A stretch of DNA of 64,000 nucleotides from Geobacter sp. OR-1 (GTDB lineage Bacteria; Desulfobacterota; Desulfuromonadia; Geobacterales; DSM-12255). Location of the stretch: assembly GCF_000813145.1 (NCBI RefSeq), contig NZ_BAZF01000010.1, positions 81,183-145,182 on the forward strand, read 5' to 3'. Shown here in pieces: positions 1-9,217 of the stretch; the first letter of the stretch is position 1; every line of letters begins with the position of its first letter. The notes under the pieces were generated by a model. The model made no database searches and had not been told where the DNA came from. It saw only the letters and a list, made by a program, of their open reading frames with translations. The position numbers and the translations under genes were made by a program.

Positions 1-368
1 CCCTCGGGCACGGCAAAACGATAGGCGTAAATCTCCCCGGCAACCAGCTTCCGAAGAATTTCCGCAAGGCTCATAGCGTCGGTCAACCTGTAGGTGCCGG
101 CCTGGACCTGATTGTCGACCCCCTTGAACCGCGCCAGCAAAACCAGGGCAGTGCTGCTGCGGATTATCCCCTTGCGCTTCATATCCGCTGAGGCGCGGGA
201 GAGGGAAGCCCCTTTGGCGCAATCAACCAACTGCACGTTGGCGCCGTCACCTGGGGGAAGCAGTGCAATACCGGATGTTGCCGCCAATACAATCAGCAAT
301 GCCGCAGCCGTCAACAGGACAGGTTTAGCGAACCGCTTCGGAATCAGTCTGCCCAACAACGATCTCAT
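1..368 (-). CDS. mltG: Endolytic murein transglycosylase MltG, N-terminal part
   Basis: Partial gene running off the left edge; about 122 N-terminal residues are present. The protein opens with a short basic stretch and one membrane helix (residues about 15-33). A PPGDG segment and the N-terminal LysM-like region of the YceG/MltG family follow (VQAGTYRL, then a REXLRKLVAGE-like stretch). MltG cleaves nascent glycan strands in the periplasm and is thought to set chain length; the catalytic Glu lies outside the window. The ATG overlaps the plsY stop by 4 bp (ATGA), so the two are translationally coupled. The identification rests only on the N-terminus. Confidence 0.75.
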   Translation of the reverse strand, partial: MRSLLGRLIPKRFAKPVLLTAAALLIVLAATSGIALLPPGDGANVQLVDCAKGASLSRASADMKRKGIIRSSTALVLLARFKGVDNQVQAGTYRLTDAMSLAEILRKLVAGEIYAYRFAVPE

Positions 369-952
369 CCCTTGAACTTGCTTTCGGTGCCGTTTCTCAA
401 GCGCTGGATATTTTCCCGGTGCTTCCAGACGACAATCGCGGCAATGGCAATGGTGACGAGAAAAATCAAACCCCTTCGGTCAATGAATGCGACCAACAGC
501 GGCATTGCCACCGCAGCAGTGATCGAGCCGAGTGAGACATAGCGCCATTTCCAGAGCATTAAAGCAAAGATCGCCACAGCACCGGCTACCGAAAGCGGTG
601 ACAGTGCGAGGAACACGCCCAAGGCGGTCGCCACCCCCTTGCCCCCCTTGAACCTCAGGAATATCGTATAGACATGGCCGATAAAAGCAGCAAAGGCGGT
701 CAGGGCAAGCCATCCCTCAGAGAACCCCATTCCCCTGGCAACCAGCACCGGGACCACTCCCTTGAGGCAGTCTCCCAGCAGTGTCAGCACTCCTACCTTC
801 CAGCCGAGAGTGCGGCTGACGTTAGTAGCGCCGATGTTACCACTCCCAGTGGTTCTGATGTCTACGCCGCCCATCAGGCGTGCGAGCAGCAGCCCGGTCG
901 GTATGGAGCCCGCCAGGTAGGCGGCGATAACTAAGAGCAGCTCGGGTGTCAC
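365..952 (-). CDS. plsY: Acyl-phosphate glycerol-3-phosphate acyltransferase PlsY
   Basis: A 195-residue integral membrane protein of the PlsY family, normal in length. It shows the family loops: SIPTGLL near residue 16, a GSGNIGATNVSRTLG motif around residues 36-50, and GHVYTIFLRFKGGKGVATALG around residues 91-112. PlsY transfers the acyl group from acyl-phosphate to glycerol-3-phosphate, the first acylation of phospholipid synthesis, in the inner membrane. It is followed by mltG with a 4-bp overlap, so both are probably one transcript. It is separated by about 68 bp from the DoxX gene upstream. Confidence 0.95.
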   Translation of the reverse strand: MTPELLLVIAAYLAGSIPTGLLLARLMGGVDIRTTGSGNIGATNVSRTLGWKVGVLTLLGDCLKGVVPVLVARGMGFSEGWLALTAFAAFIGHVYTIFLRFKGGKGVATALGVFLALSPLSVAGAVAIFALMLWKWRYVSLGSITAAVAMPLLVAFIDRRGLIFLVTIAIAAIVVWKHRENIQRLRNGTESKFKG

Positions 953-1020
953 TGTTATCTCCAGACAGGTAGGGTAAGGATCAGCATGTTAATGCATTTA
1001 TGCCCGGACCGCAAGCGAGG

Positions 1021-1449
1021 TCATTTGTTTGCGGTCAACCGGTCCTGCAAGAGGACCAGCCCCGCCATTACCAGGAACAGAATATCGCGGCCGATCGCCA
1101 GGAGCGGCGGGTCCTTTGCACCCTGCCGGAAACAGCCGCAATCAATCTCCAACCCTCTGGCAACCGCCGATGCCATTGCGACAATGAACACCAGATTGAG
1201 CAGTATCGTTACCGTTGCCCCGGCCTTTGCTCTCCAGCCCGTCACCAGCAGCACCCCGCAGATTATCTCCACCCAAGGAAGTATTGATGCCGCAAGATAG
1301 TTCCCAAAGTACGGCAACAGCCGATAGGCCTCGATACTGCCGGCAAAGGCCTTGGTGTCGCCAGCCTTGACGACCCCGGCGTAGAGGAATATCGCTCCCA
1401 GGACAATCCTGACGATGGCAATTCCGTGCTTAAGAATCGAACCGGTCAT
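1021..1449 (-). CDS. DoxX/MauE-type four-helix membrane protein
   Basis: A 142-residue membrane protein with about four hydrophobic helices. FLYAGVVKAGD lies near the N-terminus and an IDCGCFRQG motif near residues 100-108. This pattern (AGxxK in helix 1, CGCF before the last helix) is typical of the MauE/DoxX-like family, which is often found with thiol and sulfur redox proteins. Its start overlaps the stop of the upstream rhodanese gene by 4 bp, so the pair is coupled. The CGC cysteines and the rhodanese partner suggest a role in periplasmic or membrane thiol/sulfur transfer; that is an inference. Confidence 0.8.
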   Translation of the reverse strand: MTGSILKHGIAIVRIVLGAIFLYAGVVKAGDTKAFAGSIEAYRLLPYFGNYLAASILPWVEIICGVLLVTGWRAKAGATVTILLNLVFIVAMASAVARGLEIDCGCFRQGAKDPPLLAIGRDILFLVMAGLVLLQDRLTANK

Positions 1450-1973
1450 TGCTTCCCTCCTGCGATCGGGTAGCGGGCGTCGCGCCAGGCAGGAAAACCG
1501 CCGTCAAAATAGTATACGGTCCCGTACCCAGCGGAAATCAGCTGTTTCCCCAGTTCGATACTGTCCTCGCAGGCATAACCGCTGCAATAGACAACGAGCA
1601 TGGCGTTTTTCGGGACGCTGCTTCCCAACTCGGGTATCAGCTTATCGGCATCCATCAACGGCAGGGATATTGCGCCTTTTATATGCCCGCCGGCATAGGT
1701 GTTCCGGTCGCGGGAGTCGATTATTACCGCTTCTTTCTTGTCAAACAGTTCCTTTACCTGCATCAGTCCGAGCGGCAGCGGGATTGCTGTCTGCGCAGCC
1801 CCGGAGGACGCCTTTGCCATAACATTGCCGCTAAGGGCATTTGACAGCAGTTTCCAGTTCGATCCGATGCCGATTACTGTCGCAAGAAGCAGTACAATCA
1901 ACGCCTCCAGGAGCACGGCCTGTTTCGGTCCAGTATTCACAGCCTCACCTCTCAGAGTATTATGCACGGACAT
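1446..1973 (-). CDS. Membrane-anchored rhodanese-like sulfurtransferase
   Basis: 175 residues. There is one N-terminal membrane helix (about 20-37), then a single rhodanese domain (about 70-172). The DSRDRNTYAGGHIKGAISLP segment is the classic CH2A region, and the active-site loop VVYCSGYACEDS puts the catalytic cysteine at about residue 130. The domain should face the periplasm. It is coupled to the DoxX/MauE gene by a 4-bp overlap and starts 1 bp after the copA stop region, so it may be co-transcribed with copA. The physiological sulfur donor and acceptor cannot be told from the sequence. Confidence 0.88.
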   Translation of the reverse strand: MSVHNTLRGEAVNTGPKQAVLLEALIVLLLATVIGIGSNWKLLSNALSGNVMAKASSGAAQTAIPLPLGLMQVKELFDKKEAVIIDSRDRNTYAGGHIKGAISLPLMDADKLIPELGSSVPKNAMLVVYCSGYACEDSIELGKQLISAGYGTVYYFDGGFPAWRDARYPIAGGKQ

Positions 1974-1974
1974 C

Positions 1975-4143
1975 CTACAACTTGACCCTCTTCAACAGTA
2001 ACGAGTTAGTAACCACGGATACCGATGAAAGGGCCATGGCCAAACCCGCCAGTTCAGGTCTCAGGGTGATGCCGTACTTATAGTAAAGCGCTCCGGCGGC
2101 GATCGGAATGCCCAGGATATTGTAAAACAGCGCCCAGAAAAGGTTCTGCTTGATCTTGGCCAGCGTCGCCCGCCCCAGCTTCACTGCCCTGACCACATCC
2201 ATCAGGTCGTCCCTGATCAGCACGATGTCGCCGGTCTCCTTCGCCACGTCGGCACCGCCGCCAATGGCAATCCCGACATCGGCCTGCGCAAGGGCCGGGG
2301 CGTCATTGATCCCGTCACCGACCATTCCGACCACCACTCCGCGTTGCCGGTACTCCTGAACCACTTTCTGTTTCCGCTCGGGCAGGACTTCGGCCTCAAA
2401 TTTGCCGATCCCGGCCTGCGTGGCAATAGCCGCAGCAACAGCGCTGTGATCACCCGTTATCATGGTACAGGAGATCCCCATGAGCTTGAGATCGTAAATC
2501 GCCCGCGCAGAGTTCTCCTTGATCGGATCTCCCAGAGCGGCAAGACCGACCAGTTTCCGCTCGGCAGCTATCCATACGAGCGATTTCCCCGCCCGGGCCA
2601 ACCGGTCGGCCTGCTCAACCAGATGGGTCGTCGAGACCTTCTCTTCGCTCATCAGCCGGCTGTTCCCCGCAAGCAGATGCATGCCGTTATACAGGCAGGA
2701 AACGCCGAACCCGCCCCGTTCTTCGTATTCGGTAACATTGCCGTACGCAATGCCCCGCTTGGCAGCCCCGTCCACAATCGCTTTTGCCAGGGGGTGGTTC
2801 GATTGCGATTCCGCTGCGGCCAGGCATTCCAGCAGTCTTGACTCATCCACACCCTTTACGGCAACCAAGCTGCTCAGGGTCGGGCTCCCAACGGTTATTG
2901 TGCCGGTCTTGTCGAGAAGCAGCGTCTGCACCCTGGATATCTGCTCAAGCACTGAACCCCGCTTGATCAGAATGCCGTTGGCAAGCCCGACCCCGCTCCC
3001 CACCATGATCGCGGTGGGTGTGGCAAGTCCCATGGCACAGGGGCAGGCAATGACGACAACGGCAATCGCAAGCTTAAAGGCAAAGAGAAAACCAAGCGGA
3101 GTAAACAGGAACCAGCCGAGAAAGGTGAAGATAGCAATGGTGACAACGACCGGAACAAAAACAGCGGAGACCCGGTCCGCGAACCTCTGGATCGGGGCCT
3201 TGTCCGCCTGGGCCTCCTGGACCAGCCTGACAATCTGTGACAGCAGCGTCTCTTCCCCGATCCTGGTGGCGCGGATCGTGATGGTGCCGCTCTGATTGAT
3301 GGTCGCCCCCACAACCGCGTCCCCGGCCCGCTTCTCAACCGGCATCGACTCGCCGGTAACCATCGACTCGTCAACCAGGCTGCGCCCCTCCAGCAGCTCG
3401 CCATCCACCGGGATCGTCTCACCGGGCCTGACCAGGACGACATCGCCGACCTTGACGGCAGATGCCGCCACTTCCCGCTCCACGCCATCCGCCACTAACC
3501 TTGCCTTGTCCGCCTGGAGCTTGAGGAGCTTTTTCAGCGCCTCGCTGGCCTTGCCCCGGGCACGGGCCTCAAGGTACTTGCCCAGGCGGATAAAGGCGAT
3601 CAGCATAGCGGATGCCTCAAAAAAGACCCCTTCATGGCTGCCGGACAGAAATGCGAACAGCGAGTAGAAATAGGCGGCAGAAGTCCCCAGCGCCACCAGG
3701 ACATCCATGTTTGCGCTTTTGCTCTTCAGGGCATACCATGAACCGCGGTAGAAGGTGAGTCCGGCGGAAAATTGCACCAATGTTGCCAGTACCAGATTGA
3801 TCCAGCCAACGGCAACATTCGAGTGCATTGCCATGGTAAGCATTATCGGCAGGGACAGGGCCAGGCTCAGAACGAACCAGTTCCGCTGGGCGATCAATGA
3901 TTTATTCAGGTCATCGGCACTGGCTGCGGAATGGGGTTTGATGCCGTACCCGAGCCTTTTGACGGTTTCTTCCAAGGCTGGCGGTTTGATAACAGTGCCG
4001 TCGTACTCCACCGAAAGCTCTTCCATGGCAAAGTTGACCGAAGCGCGAACGATTCCAGCGGTCGCATTGAGTTCCTTCTCGATGCGAGCCGCGCAGTTGA
4101 CGCACGACATCCCGGTTATGGCGTATCTAAGGTTCTCGGACAT
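1975..4143 (-). CDS. copA: Copper-transporting P1B-type ATPase CopA
   Basis: 722 residues from the chosen ATG (MSENLRY), which follows an AAAAGGA stretch. A longer frame starts 36 bp upstream but lacks support. Features in order: one heavy-metal-associated domain (GMSCVNC, Cys14 and Cys17), actuator TGES, the CPC metal site in helix 6 (about 367-369), the phosphorylation site DKTGT (Asp about 411), SxxHP in the N-domain, TGD and GDGINDAP hinge motifs. YN in helix 7 and MxxSS in helix 8 are the Cu(I) signature of the P1B-1 class. It exports Cu(I) across the inner membrane. The start lies 17 bp inside the upstream permease gene, implying an operon. Confidence 0.95.
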   Translation of the reverse strand: MSENLRYAITGMSCVNCAARIEKELNATAGIVRASVNFAMEELSVEYDGTVIKPPALEETVKRLGYGIKPHSAASADDLNKSLIAQRNWFVLSLALSLPIMLTMAMHSNVAVGWINLVLATLVQFSAGLTFYRGSWYALKSKSANMDVLVALGTSAAYFYSLFAFLSGSHEGVFFEASAMLIAFIRLGKYLEARARGKASEALKKLLKLQADKARLVADGVEREVAASAVKVGDVVLVRPGETIPVDGELLEGRSLVDESMVTGESMPVEKRAGDAVVGATINQSGTITIRATRIGEETLLSQIVRLVQEAQADKAPIQRFADRVSAVFVPVVVTIAIFTFLGWFLFTPLGFLFAFKLAIAVVVIACPCAMGLATPTAIMVGSGVGLANGILIKRGSVLEQISRVQTLLLDKTGTITVGSPTLSSLVAVKGVDESRLLECLAAAESQSNHPLAKAIVDGAAKRGIAYGNVTEYEERGGFGVSCLYNGMHLLAGNSRLMSEEKVSTTHLVEQADRLARAGKSLVWIAAERKLVGLAALGDPIKENSARAIYDLKLMGISCTMITGDHSAVAAAIATQAGIGKFEAEVLPERKQKVVQEYRQRGVVVGMVGDGINDAPALAQADVGIAIGGGADVAKETGDIVLIRDDLMDVVRAVKLGRATLAKIKQNLFWALFYNILGIPIAAGALYYKYGITLRPELAGLAMALSSVSVVTNSLLLKRVKL

Positions 4144-5191
4144 TGTCCTTTTCCAGCAACATGGCATGAATGTCGTCACTGCAGATCTTGATCACCGCAG
4201 TCAACGGCACGGCAAGCACAACACCCCAGAACCCCATGATCTCTCCCAGGGCCATCAGGGCAAAGATCACCGCCAGCGGGTTCAGGTGCAGGGCGCCACG
4301 CATCAGAAGCGGCTTGATCAGGTTGCCTTCAACTACTACATGAATCAGAAAATAGATGCCGCATATTTTCGGGATAATCATAAGATCGCCCGTGTTCAGA
4401 TAGCCGATCATTATCGGGGGAATGACCGACAAGGAGGCCCCGATAAACGGCACAACGGTCGAGAAGCCGGCAATCATGCCGTTCAGCAGGGCAAAATCGA
4501 TCCCCATCAGATAAAGCGCTCCCGAGCAGAGAATCCCTACGAGAATACAGTCAAGCAACATGGCATACAGAAAGCGCTCCAAGGTCCGGTTGATCTTGTT
4601 GCCGATTTTGACCAGATCGTTCCGGCCGGAGTCAGGCATCAGGCCGATCAGGAATTTCTTTGCCGATTCCTTGTAACTCAAGAGGAAAAATACCAGTATC
4701 GGGGCGAGCAGCAGATCGAACAGGGCAAATCCGAGCCCCTTGACCCGCTCGTAACCCTTCCCGGAAATCTCTGCGGCCAGATGATTGAGCATTCCCGTGG
4801 CCTGCTGGGTCAGCCAGGCAAGTTCATCCGGATCGTAGTAGTATGAGAGCTCCTCCCGCCAGTCATTGATGGCGTTCTTGAAGTTCTGCAGATACCTCGG
4901 CAACGAAAGGGTCAGGAGATCGATCTGGTTGCCGACATAAGGGACCAGGACAAAGGAGGCGAAAAAACAGCCGGTCAGGACAACGAAATACAGCAGAATC
5001 AGGGAGAGCCAGCGGGGAAAACCGGCATGTTCTTCCATGTACTTCATCAGCGGGTTGAACAGGTAGGCGATTGCCAGTGAAGTCAGGACAGCGGAAAACG
5101 TATGCCGCAACAGCATGTTCGCGGCAAGCAAAAGGAGAAAAATTCCTCCCCACAAGGCATAGATCCGCACGTATGCCGATGAACGTTCCAT
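4127..5191 (-). CDS. AI-2E family permease-like transporter (copy 1)
   Basis: 354 residues from the ATG at 5191, two bases after the TGA of the neighbouring paralogue (TGATATG). This coupled start gives the same length as that paralogue and is preferred to a start 42 bp upstream. It is a polytopic membrane protein with a large soluble middle region and the family C-terminal block [32 protein letters not shown]. The AI-2E family includes TqsA-like exporters and Na+/H+ antiporters; the substrate here is unknown. It sits between its paralogue and copA on one strand. Confidence 0.85.
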   Translation of the reverse strand: MERSSAYVRIYALWGGIFLLLLAANMLLRHTFSAVLTSLAIAYLFNPLMKYMEEHAGFPRWLSLILLYFVVLTGCFFASFVLVPYVGNQIDLLTLSLPRYLQNFKNAINDWREELSYYYDPDELAWLTQQATGMLNHLAAEISGKGYERVKGLGFALFDLLLAPILVFFLLSYKESAKKFLIGLMPDSGRNDLVKIGNKINRTLERFLYAMLLDCILVGILCSGALYLMGIDFALLNGMIAGFSTVVPFIGASLSVIPPIMIGYLNTGDLMIIPKICGIYFLIHVVVEGNLIKPLLMRGALHLNPLAVIFALMALGEIMGFWGVVLAVPLTAVIKICSDDIHAMLLEKDNVREP

Positions 5192-5192
5192 A

Positions 5193-6254
5193 TCAGGGCA
5201 CCCGGAAAAAGTCGCCCTTGCGGAGATGCTCAAGGGTGATCTTCACAGCGGCAGCGATCGGAATGGCGAGCAGTATTCCCCAGAATCCCATCACCTCTCC
5301 TAATGCCATGACAAATATGATCGTAACCAGAGGATTCAGGTTCATCGCCTCCTTGAACACCAGAGGCTTGATCAGGTACCCCTCCACGAAATAGATGACC
5401 GAAAAGGCAGCGACAACGGATAAAAGTGCCGAAAATGTCTGAAACTTCAAATAGGCGAAAAACAGCGGCGGGATCGTAGCGAGAATCACCCCTATGAAAG
5501 GGAGGATCGAAGCGGCCCCGGCGAACATTCCGTTTAAAAGTGCATAATCTATATCGAGGAAATAAAGGGCTACCGTCGAAAGTACCGCCACTATGAGGGA
5601 CACAATCAGCTGGCCCCTGATGTATCCGCCGACGCTGCGATTGATTTCGCTGCCGATCTGCAGAAACAGCTCTTTGCGATTAGGGGGGAGCCATCTTACC
5701 AGTTCACTCTGGATCTCTCTTTTGTAATGAAGCATGAAAAATACCAGGATTGGCGCCAGCAGGAGGTTCAAGAGATTGAAAGCGACTTTCGATGCCGCGG
5801 AATAGACGCCGGCGCCGAGTTTTCCCGACATCTTGTCCAGGTTGCCGATCAGAGAGTCCAGGAGCCACTGCCACTCGGCAGTACCGAAAGAAGGCTCGTA
5901 ACCGTTCCTGAGATTGCTCGACAGCTGTTTGAGTTTCTGGATATATCCGGGCAGGCTTGCGACAAGATCGTGCCAGCGACTGGTCAGCAGCGGCACCATG
6001 AAAACCGTGAAGAAGAACACCAGAATCGATAGAATCGCGTATACAACGGCCAACCCGTAATCGCGACGGATATTTTTCCGTTCCAGTGTTACCAGCAATG
6101 GGTCCAGCAGGTAGGCAAAGACAAAGGAGAGCAGAAAACAGGAGATGGTGTGCTTCATGGAATAGCCGGCAGCCGCAAGTATCACGGCACCGGCCAGCAG
6201 CGCCGCCCACTTCATCGATGGCCGGCTTATGCGGCTTTCCGCATGCTCACTCAT
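5193..6254 (-). CDS. AI-2E family permease-like transporter (copy 2)
   Basis: 353 residues and clearly paralogous to the gene just downstream. It shares the [10 protein letters not shown] segment, the YALLNGM-x-AG block, and the C-terminal NPLVTIIFVMALGEVMGFWGILLAIP block. Two N-terminal hydrophobic helices, a soluble middle part and a run of C-terminal helices match the family. The start overlaps the UPF0158 stop by 8 bp. Tandem duplication with divergence suggests either a hetero-oligomer or different substrates; neither can be read from sequence. Confidence 0.87.
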   Translation of the reverse strand: MSEHAESRISRPSMKWAALLAGAVILAAAGYSMKHTISCFLLSFVFAYLLDPLLVTLERKNIRRDYGLAVVYAILSILVFFFTVFMVPLLTSRWHDLVASLPGYIQKLKQLSSNLRNGYEPSFGTAEWQWLLDSLIGNLDKMSGKLGAGVYSAASKVAFNLLNLLLAPILVFFMLHYKREIQSELVRWLPPNRKELFLQIGSEINRSVGGYIRGQLIVSLIVAVLSTVALYFLDIDYALLNGMFAGAASILPFIGVILATIPPLFFAYLKFQTFSALLSVVAAFSVIYFVEGYLIKPLVFKEAMNLNPLVTIIFVMALGEVMGFWGILLAIPIAAAVKITLEHLRKGDFFRVP

Positions 6255-6699
6255 AGGAATCCATGGTTACATCGATCGGAGAATAGAGATCATGCTCTTC
6301 GAGCCACTGCTTCACACGCTTTGACAACATATTGTCCCGCAGCGACTCCAGTTCGTCCATCTCTTCGGGATAAAAAGAGAGTATCTCCTCGACCTTTCCG
6401 TACGGAATCTTGCCGGCGAACGCCCTCCCGAGCATCTCCTTCAGATGAACGTTTTCCACTTTTTGGATGAATTCGTGCAGGAGCAGCCGCTCCTGCGAAT
6501 AATCAAACCCGGGGATCGGCAGGTACTGTTCGTTGTTTGTGGCCACATCCTGCCAGAACCGGTCATCATCGTAATCGGAAGGGACCAGGTAGATCTCCCC
6601 GGAAATCCGGTCCAGTATATATACCACATCGGGATCAGTATTCTCAAATGCATCCAGAAGTTCATCCCAGATGATATTAACGTCACGCAATACGCCCAA
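6247..6699 (-). CDS. UPF0158 family protein
   Basis: A 150-residue, acidic, soluble protein with the UPF0158 layout: an N-terminal WDELLDAFE segment, an LDRISGEIYLVPSD block in the first 40 residues, and FYPEEMDELESLRDNMLSKRVKQWLEEHDL near the C-terminus. Function of the family is not established. It is the first gene of the leftward run through the AI-2E genes and copA, overlapping the next gene by 8 bp. The 48 bp to the divergent lpxH start must hold promoters for both directions. Confidence 0.8.
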   Translation of the reverse strand: MGVLRDVNIIWDELLDAFENTDPDVVYILDRISGEIYLVPSDYDDDRFWQDVATNNEQYLPIPGFDYSQERLLLHEFIQKVENVHLKEMLGRAFAGKIPYGKVEEILSFYPEEMDELESLRDNMLSKRVKQWLEEHDLYSPIDVTMDSYE

Positions 6700-6747
6700 T
6701 ATCCGTCACTCCTTTACCATTTGCCGCTTTTTCGCTATAGTAGCCCG

Positions 6748-7470
6748 ATGCGTACCGTATTTATTGCCGATGCCCACCTCCAGCAGGAAAGGGACCCCAG
6801 TTACCAGGCCATGCTCCGGTTTCTTGCCGAACTGGGCGGCACCACCGAGACCCTGTACATCATGGGAGACTTCTTCGAGTTCTGGCTCGGCTACCCGGAA
6901 GTCCCGTTCACCCACTACCTGCCGGTGCTCGAAGCGCTACAAAAACTCCGGGAAAGCGGGACGGAAATCGTCTATTTTGAAGGAAACCATGATTTCCATA
7001 TCGGCCCGTTTTTTTCCGAAACCCTGGGAGCAAGGATATTTCCGGGACCAGCCGCTCTGACCATTGCCGGACAAAAAGCCTATCTGTGCCATGGCGACGA
7101 GGCGAATCCATCAGACATCCCATACCGGCTGTTGCGGTTCGTGTTCCACTCATCATTCACCCGCTGGCTGACGAATGTCGTCCCGCCTTGGGTAGCGTGC
7201 GCAATTGCCGATCATATGGGGCGAAAAGGGCGGGAGTACCTGCATCTGAAGGGCGAAAACCCCGCCTTCCGCAATATTCTGGTAAAGCATGCCTCGGAAC
7301 AGTTTGCCAAGGGGTATGACCTGGTAATTGCCGGGCACTTCCATATACCATTCACCGAGACATTCCCGGCAACGCCGGGGAAACGGCTGGTCTCTCTGGG
7401 AGCATGGGCTGCCGGGCTGCACTATGCCGAACTGGTAGATAAAGAGATCGTATTGAAAACATACAGCTGA
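6748..7470 (+). CDS. lpxH: UDP-2,3-diacylglucosamine diphosphatase LpxH-type
   Basis: 240 residues from the ATG at 6748; the open frame extends about 300 bp upstream but homology begins here with MRTVFIADAH. It is a calcineurin-like metallophosphoesterase. Metal ligands are visible as DAH (Asp8, His10), GDFFEFW (Asp41), GNHD (Asn80, His81), CHGDE (His near 115) and GHFH near residue 195. LpxH hydrolyses UDP-2,3-diacylglucosamine to lipid X in lipid A synthesis at the inner membrane, which marks the host as Gram-negative. GDFFEFW differs slightly from the usual enterobacterial GDLFExW, so a related LpxH-like phosphoesterase is the alternative. Confidence 0.85.
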   Translation: MRTVFIADAHLQQERDPSYQAMLRFLAELGGTTETLYIMGDFFEFWLGYPEVPFTHYLPVLEALQKLRESGTEIVYFEGNHDFHIGPFFSETLGARIFPGPAALTIAGQKAYLCHGDEANPSDIPYRLLRFVFHSSFTRWLTNVVPPWVACAIADHMGRKGREYLHLKGENPAFRNILVKHASEQFAKGYDLVIAGHFHIPFTETFPATPGKRLVSLGAWAAGLHYAELVDKEIVLKTYS

Positions 7471-7484
7471 CCTCTCCCCGCCTC

Positions 7485-7748
7485 CTACAGCCCAAACAGT
7501 TCCAGGTACTTCGCTACGCGCCGGTCAAGTGTCGGCGCCGCCACTTTCAGGCAGATCTCATCCGGTCGATAGCCGCGACAGACAGCAGGCCGTTCGTTAT
7601 AGATCGAGCAGCTGCCATCGTTCAGCAGGTTGGAACACCTCACCCCCGGAGGCTTCCCCAAGGCAGAGATATCCGGCGCTACACAGCACGTCCCGCAACG
7701 CATGCATTCCATAAGCAACTCAGCAAAATTTATATTTCGGCACGGCAA
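7485..7748 (-). CDS. YkgJ-type cysteine cluster protein
   Basis: 87 residues from a TTG codon that follows a GGAG sequence at short spacing; an ATG at 7712 (MECMRCGTCC) is the alternative start. The protein is defined by CMRCGTCCVAPDIS and later cysteines (CSNLLNDGSCSIYNERPAVCRGY), the CxxCxxCC and C-x-IY-x-RPxxCR pattern of the YkgJ/CxxCxxCC family. The cysteines probably bind zinc or an Fe-S cluster; function is unknown. It is convergent with lpxH, 14 bp apart. Confidence 0.8.
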   Translation of the reverse strand: MPCRNINFAELLMECMRCGTCCVAPDISALGKPPGVRCSNLLNDGSCSIYNERPAVCRGYRPDEICLKVAAPTLDRRVAKYLELFGL

Positions 7749-7799
7749 AAAGCTCCAGATGCAAGGCGTAACACAGCAGATGGACTTTTTCCCGTGCCG

Positions 7800-9143
7800 T
7801 CAGCGGAAGAAAGCCTCTAGGGCCTGTTCCCCCAGCAACGAAGCCTTGATCCGCCACTTGGCGCCGTTGATTACAAGGGCTGCCAGGGCGATCTGCGGAT
7901 CATTGATCGGGGCATAGGCCGCAAACCAGCTGTAATGGCCGGGAGGATCAATGCCGGTGATGGAACCGGTCTTGGCGGCAATATCGACGGCAGCGAGCTT
8001 CGGCCGGCCGCGCCGGTCCCGGAACACCTTACGGGAAGTCCCCTGGCTCACGGTTGTGGACATCATCTTGGAGAGCTGGTCAGCAGTCTCGGGGGAAACA
8101 ACCCGCCTGACCTGCCGGGGCTCTCCGGAATAGAGCAGCTTACCTTCGCTGCCGCGGATCTCGCTGGCCAGTTGCGGTTGCAGCATGACCCCTTTGTTGG
8201 CTACTGCGGCCATCATCAATGCGGCATAAAGCGGCGAGACCTTTACTTCCTTGCAGAGCCCGGCTCCGAGCCGCTTGAGATCCGCATCATCCTGAGGTGT
8301 TGAACCGCAACTTGAGAGAATCGGCTCTCCGGGAAGCAGGGACTGGTTGAAACCGAACCGTTCCATACCGGACAAGATACCCTCTTTCCCGACATTGCTG
8401 GCCAATCTGCCGAAAACCGGATTCACCGACTTTCCCATCGCCGTGGTCAGGTCCATCTCCTGATTTCCGTGCCTGGGACCGGCTTCCCAGTATCGCGGAT
8501 TTTCCGATGTGAGGCGGCCCCGGAACGGCATCACCGTCTCGGGGGTTACCTTGCGCTGTTCAAGAGCGGCGGCGGCAGTGACAATCTTGAACAGGGACGC
8601 CATGGGATACAAATTGTACGGGGCCTGCGCCTCCCAGGCGGCATCACTCTCCGAATGCGCCGCTATCGCAAGGATACGGCCGGTTTTCGGCTCCACGGCA
8701 ACAAATACACCATACGGGACCCTGTTCTCCGCCATGACCTTACGCACCCTTTCCTGGAGCTCGGGATTGATGGCGTAATATATTGTCGAACCGTCCGGCC
8801 GGCCGGCCCGGTACCGATTCCCGTCAAATGCCGAAGATGAGAGCAGTTCCCGGGCGAGCCGGAACGAGTTATCCCCATCGGCTTTTGCCGACGCCGGTTC
8901 CTTGGGAACCGGGGTGCGGCTGACGCTGGAAAGCGCATTTCCAGCGGAGACCAGAAGATGAAACAGCGGGTAAGCCGCCAGAAGACAGGCGATCACCGGC
9001 AGAATAAACCTCAAACGCCGTCTCCGCTCGGGAGGCTCGGGGTCAAGACGCCTGAAACTGTTGCGCGGGGGTTCGTTCCGCCACGCCAGCAATTTTTTGA
9101 ATCCGCTTTTTTTCTTTATGGTTATGTTTTTAATGTCCTGCAT
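7800..9143 (-). CDS. Penicillin-binding transpeptidase domain protein
   Basis: 447 residues. A basic cytoplasmic N-terminus is followed by one membrane helix (about 45-65) and a periplasmic transpeptidase domain. Active-site motifs are SLFK (Ser183, Lys186), SVN (239-241) and KTG (391-393). It resembles the class B PBP/class D-like transpeptidase superfamily but lacks the long N-terminal dimerisation domain of PBP2 or FtsI, so it is a short monofunctional member. It would cross-link peptidoglycan or act on a specialised wall structure. The gene stands alone, about 50 bp from the YkgJ gene. Confidence 0.85.
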   Translation of the reverse strand: MQDIKNITIKKKSGFKKLLAWRNEPPRNSFRRLDPEPPERRRRLRFILPVIACLLAAYPLFHLLVSAGNALSSVSRTPVPKEPASAKADGDNSFRLARELLSSSAFDGNRYRAGRPDGSTIYYAINPELQERVRKVMAENRVPYGVFVAVEPKTGRILAIAAHSESDAAWEAQAPYNLYPMASLFKIVTAAAALEQRKVTPETVMPFRGRLTSENPRYWEAGPRHGNQEMDLTTAMGKSVNPVFGRLASNVGKEGILSGMERFGFNQSLLPGEPILSSCGSTPQDDADLKRLGAGLCKEVKVSPLYAALMMAAVANKGVMLQPQLASEIRGSEGKLLYSGEPRQVRRVVSPETADQLSKMMSTTVSQGTSRKVFRDRRGRPKLAAVDIAAKTGSITGIDPPGHYSWFAAYAPINDPQIALAALVINGAKWRIKASLLGEQALEAFFR

Positions 9144-9217
9144 AGGCCTGGGAATAGTTTAGTATCGCTTTCAATCGTCAGGAGGGATGAATCGTCGAGA
9201 ACCCGGAAGATGTGGCA

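Noticed and set aside
3755..4846. A 363-codon plus-strand frame opposite copA and the first AI-2E gene
   Set aside because: It crosses two well-supported minus-strand genes and has no recognisable domain.
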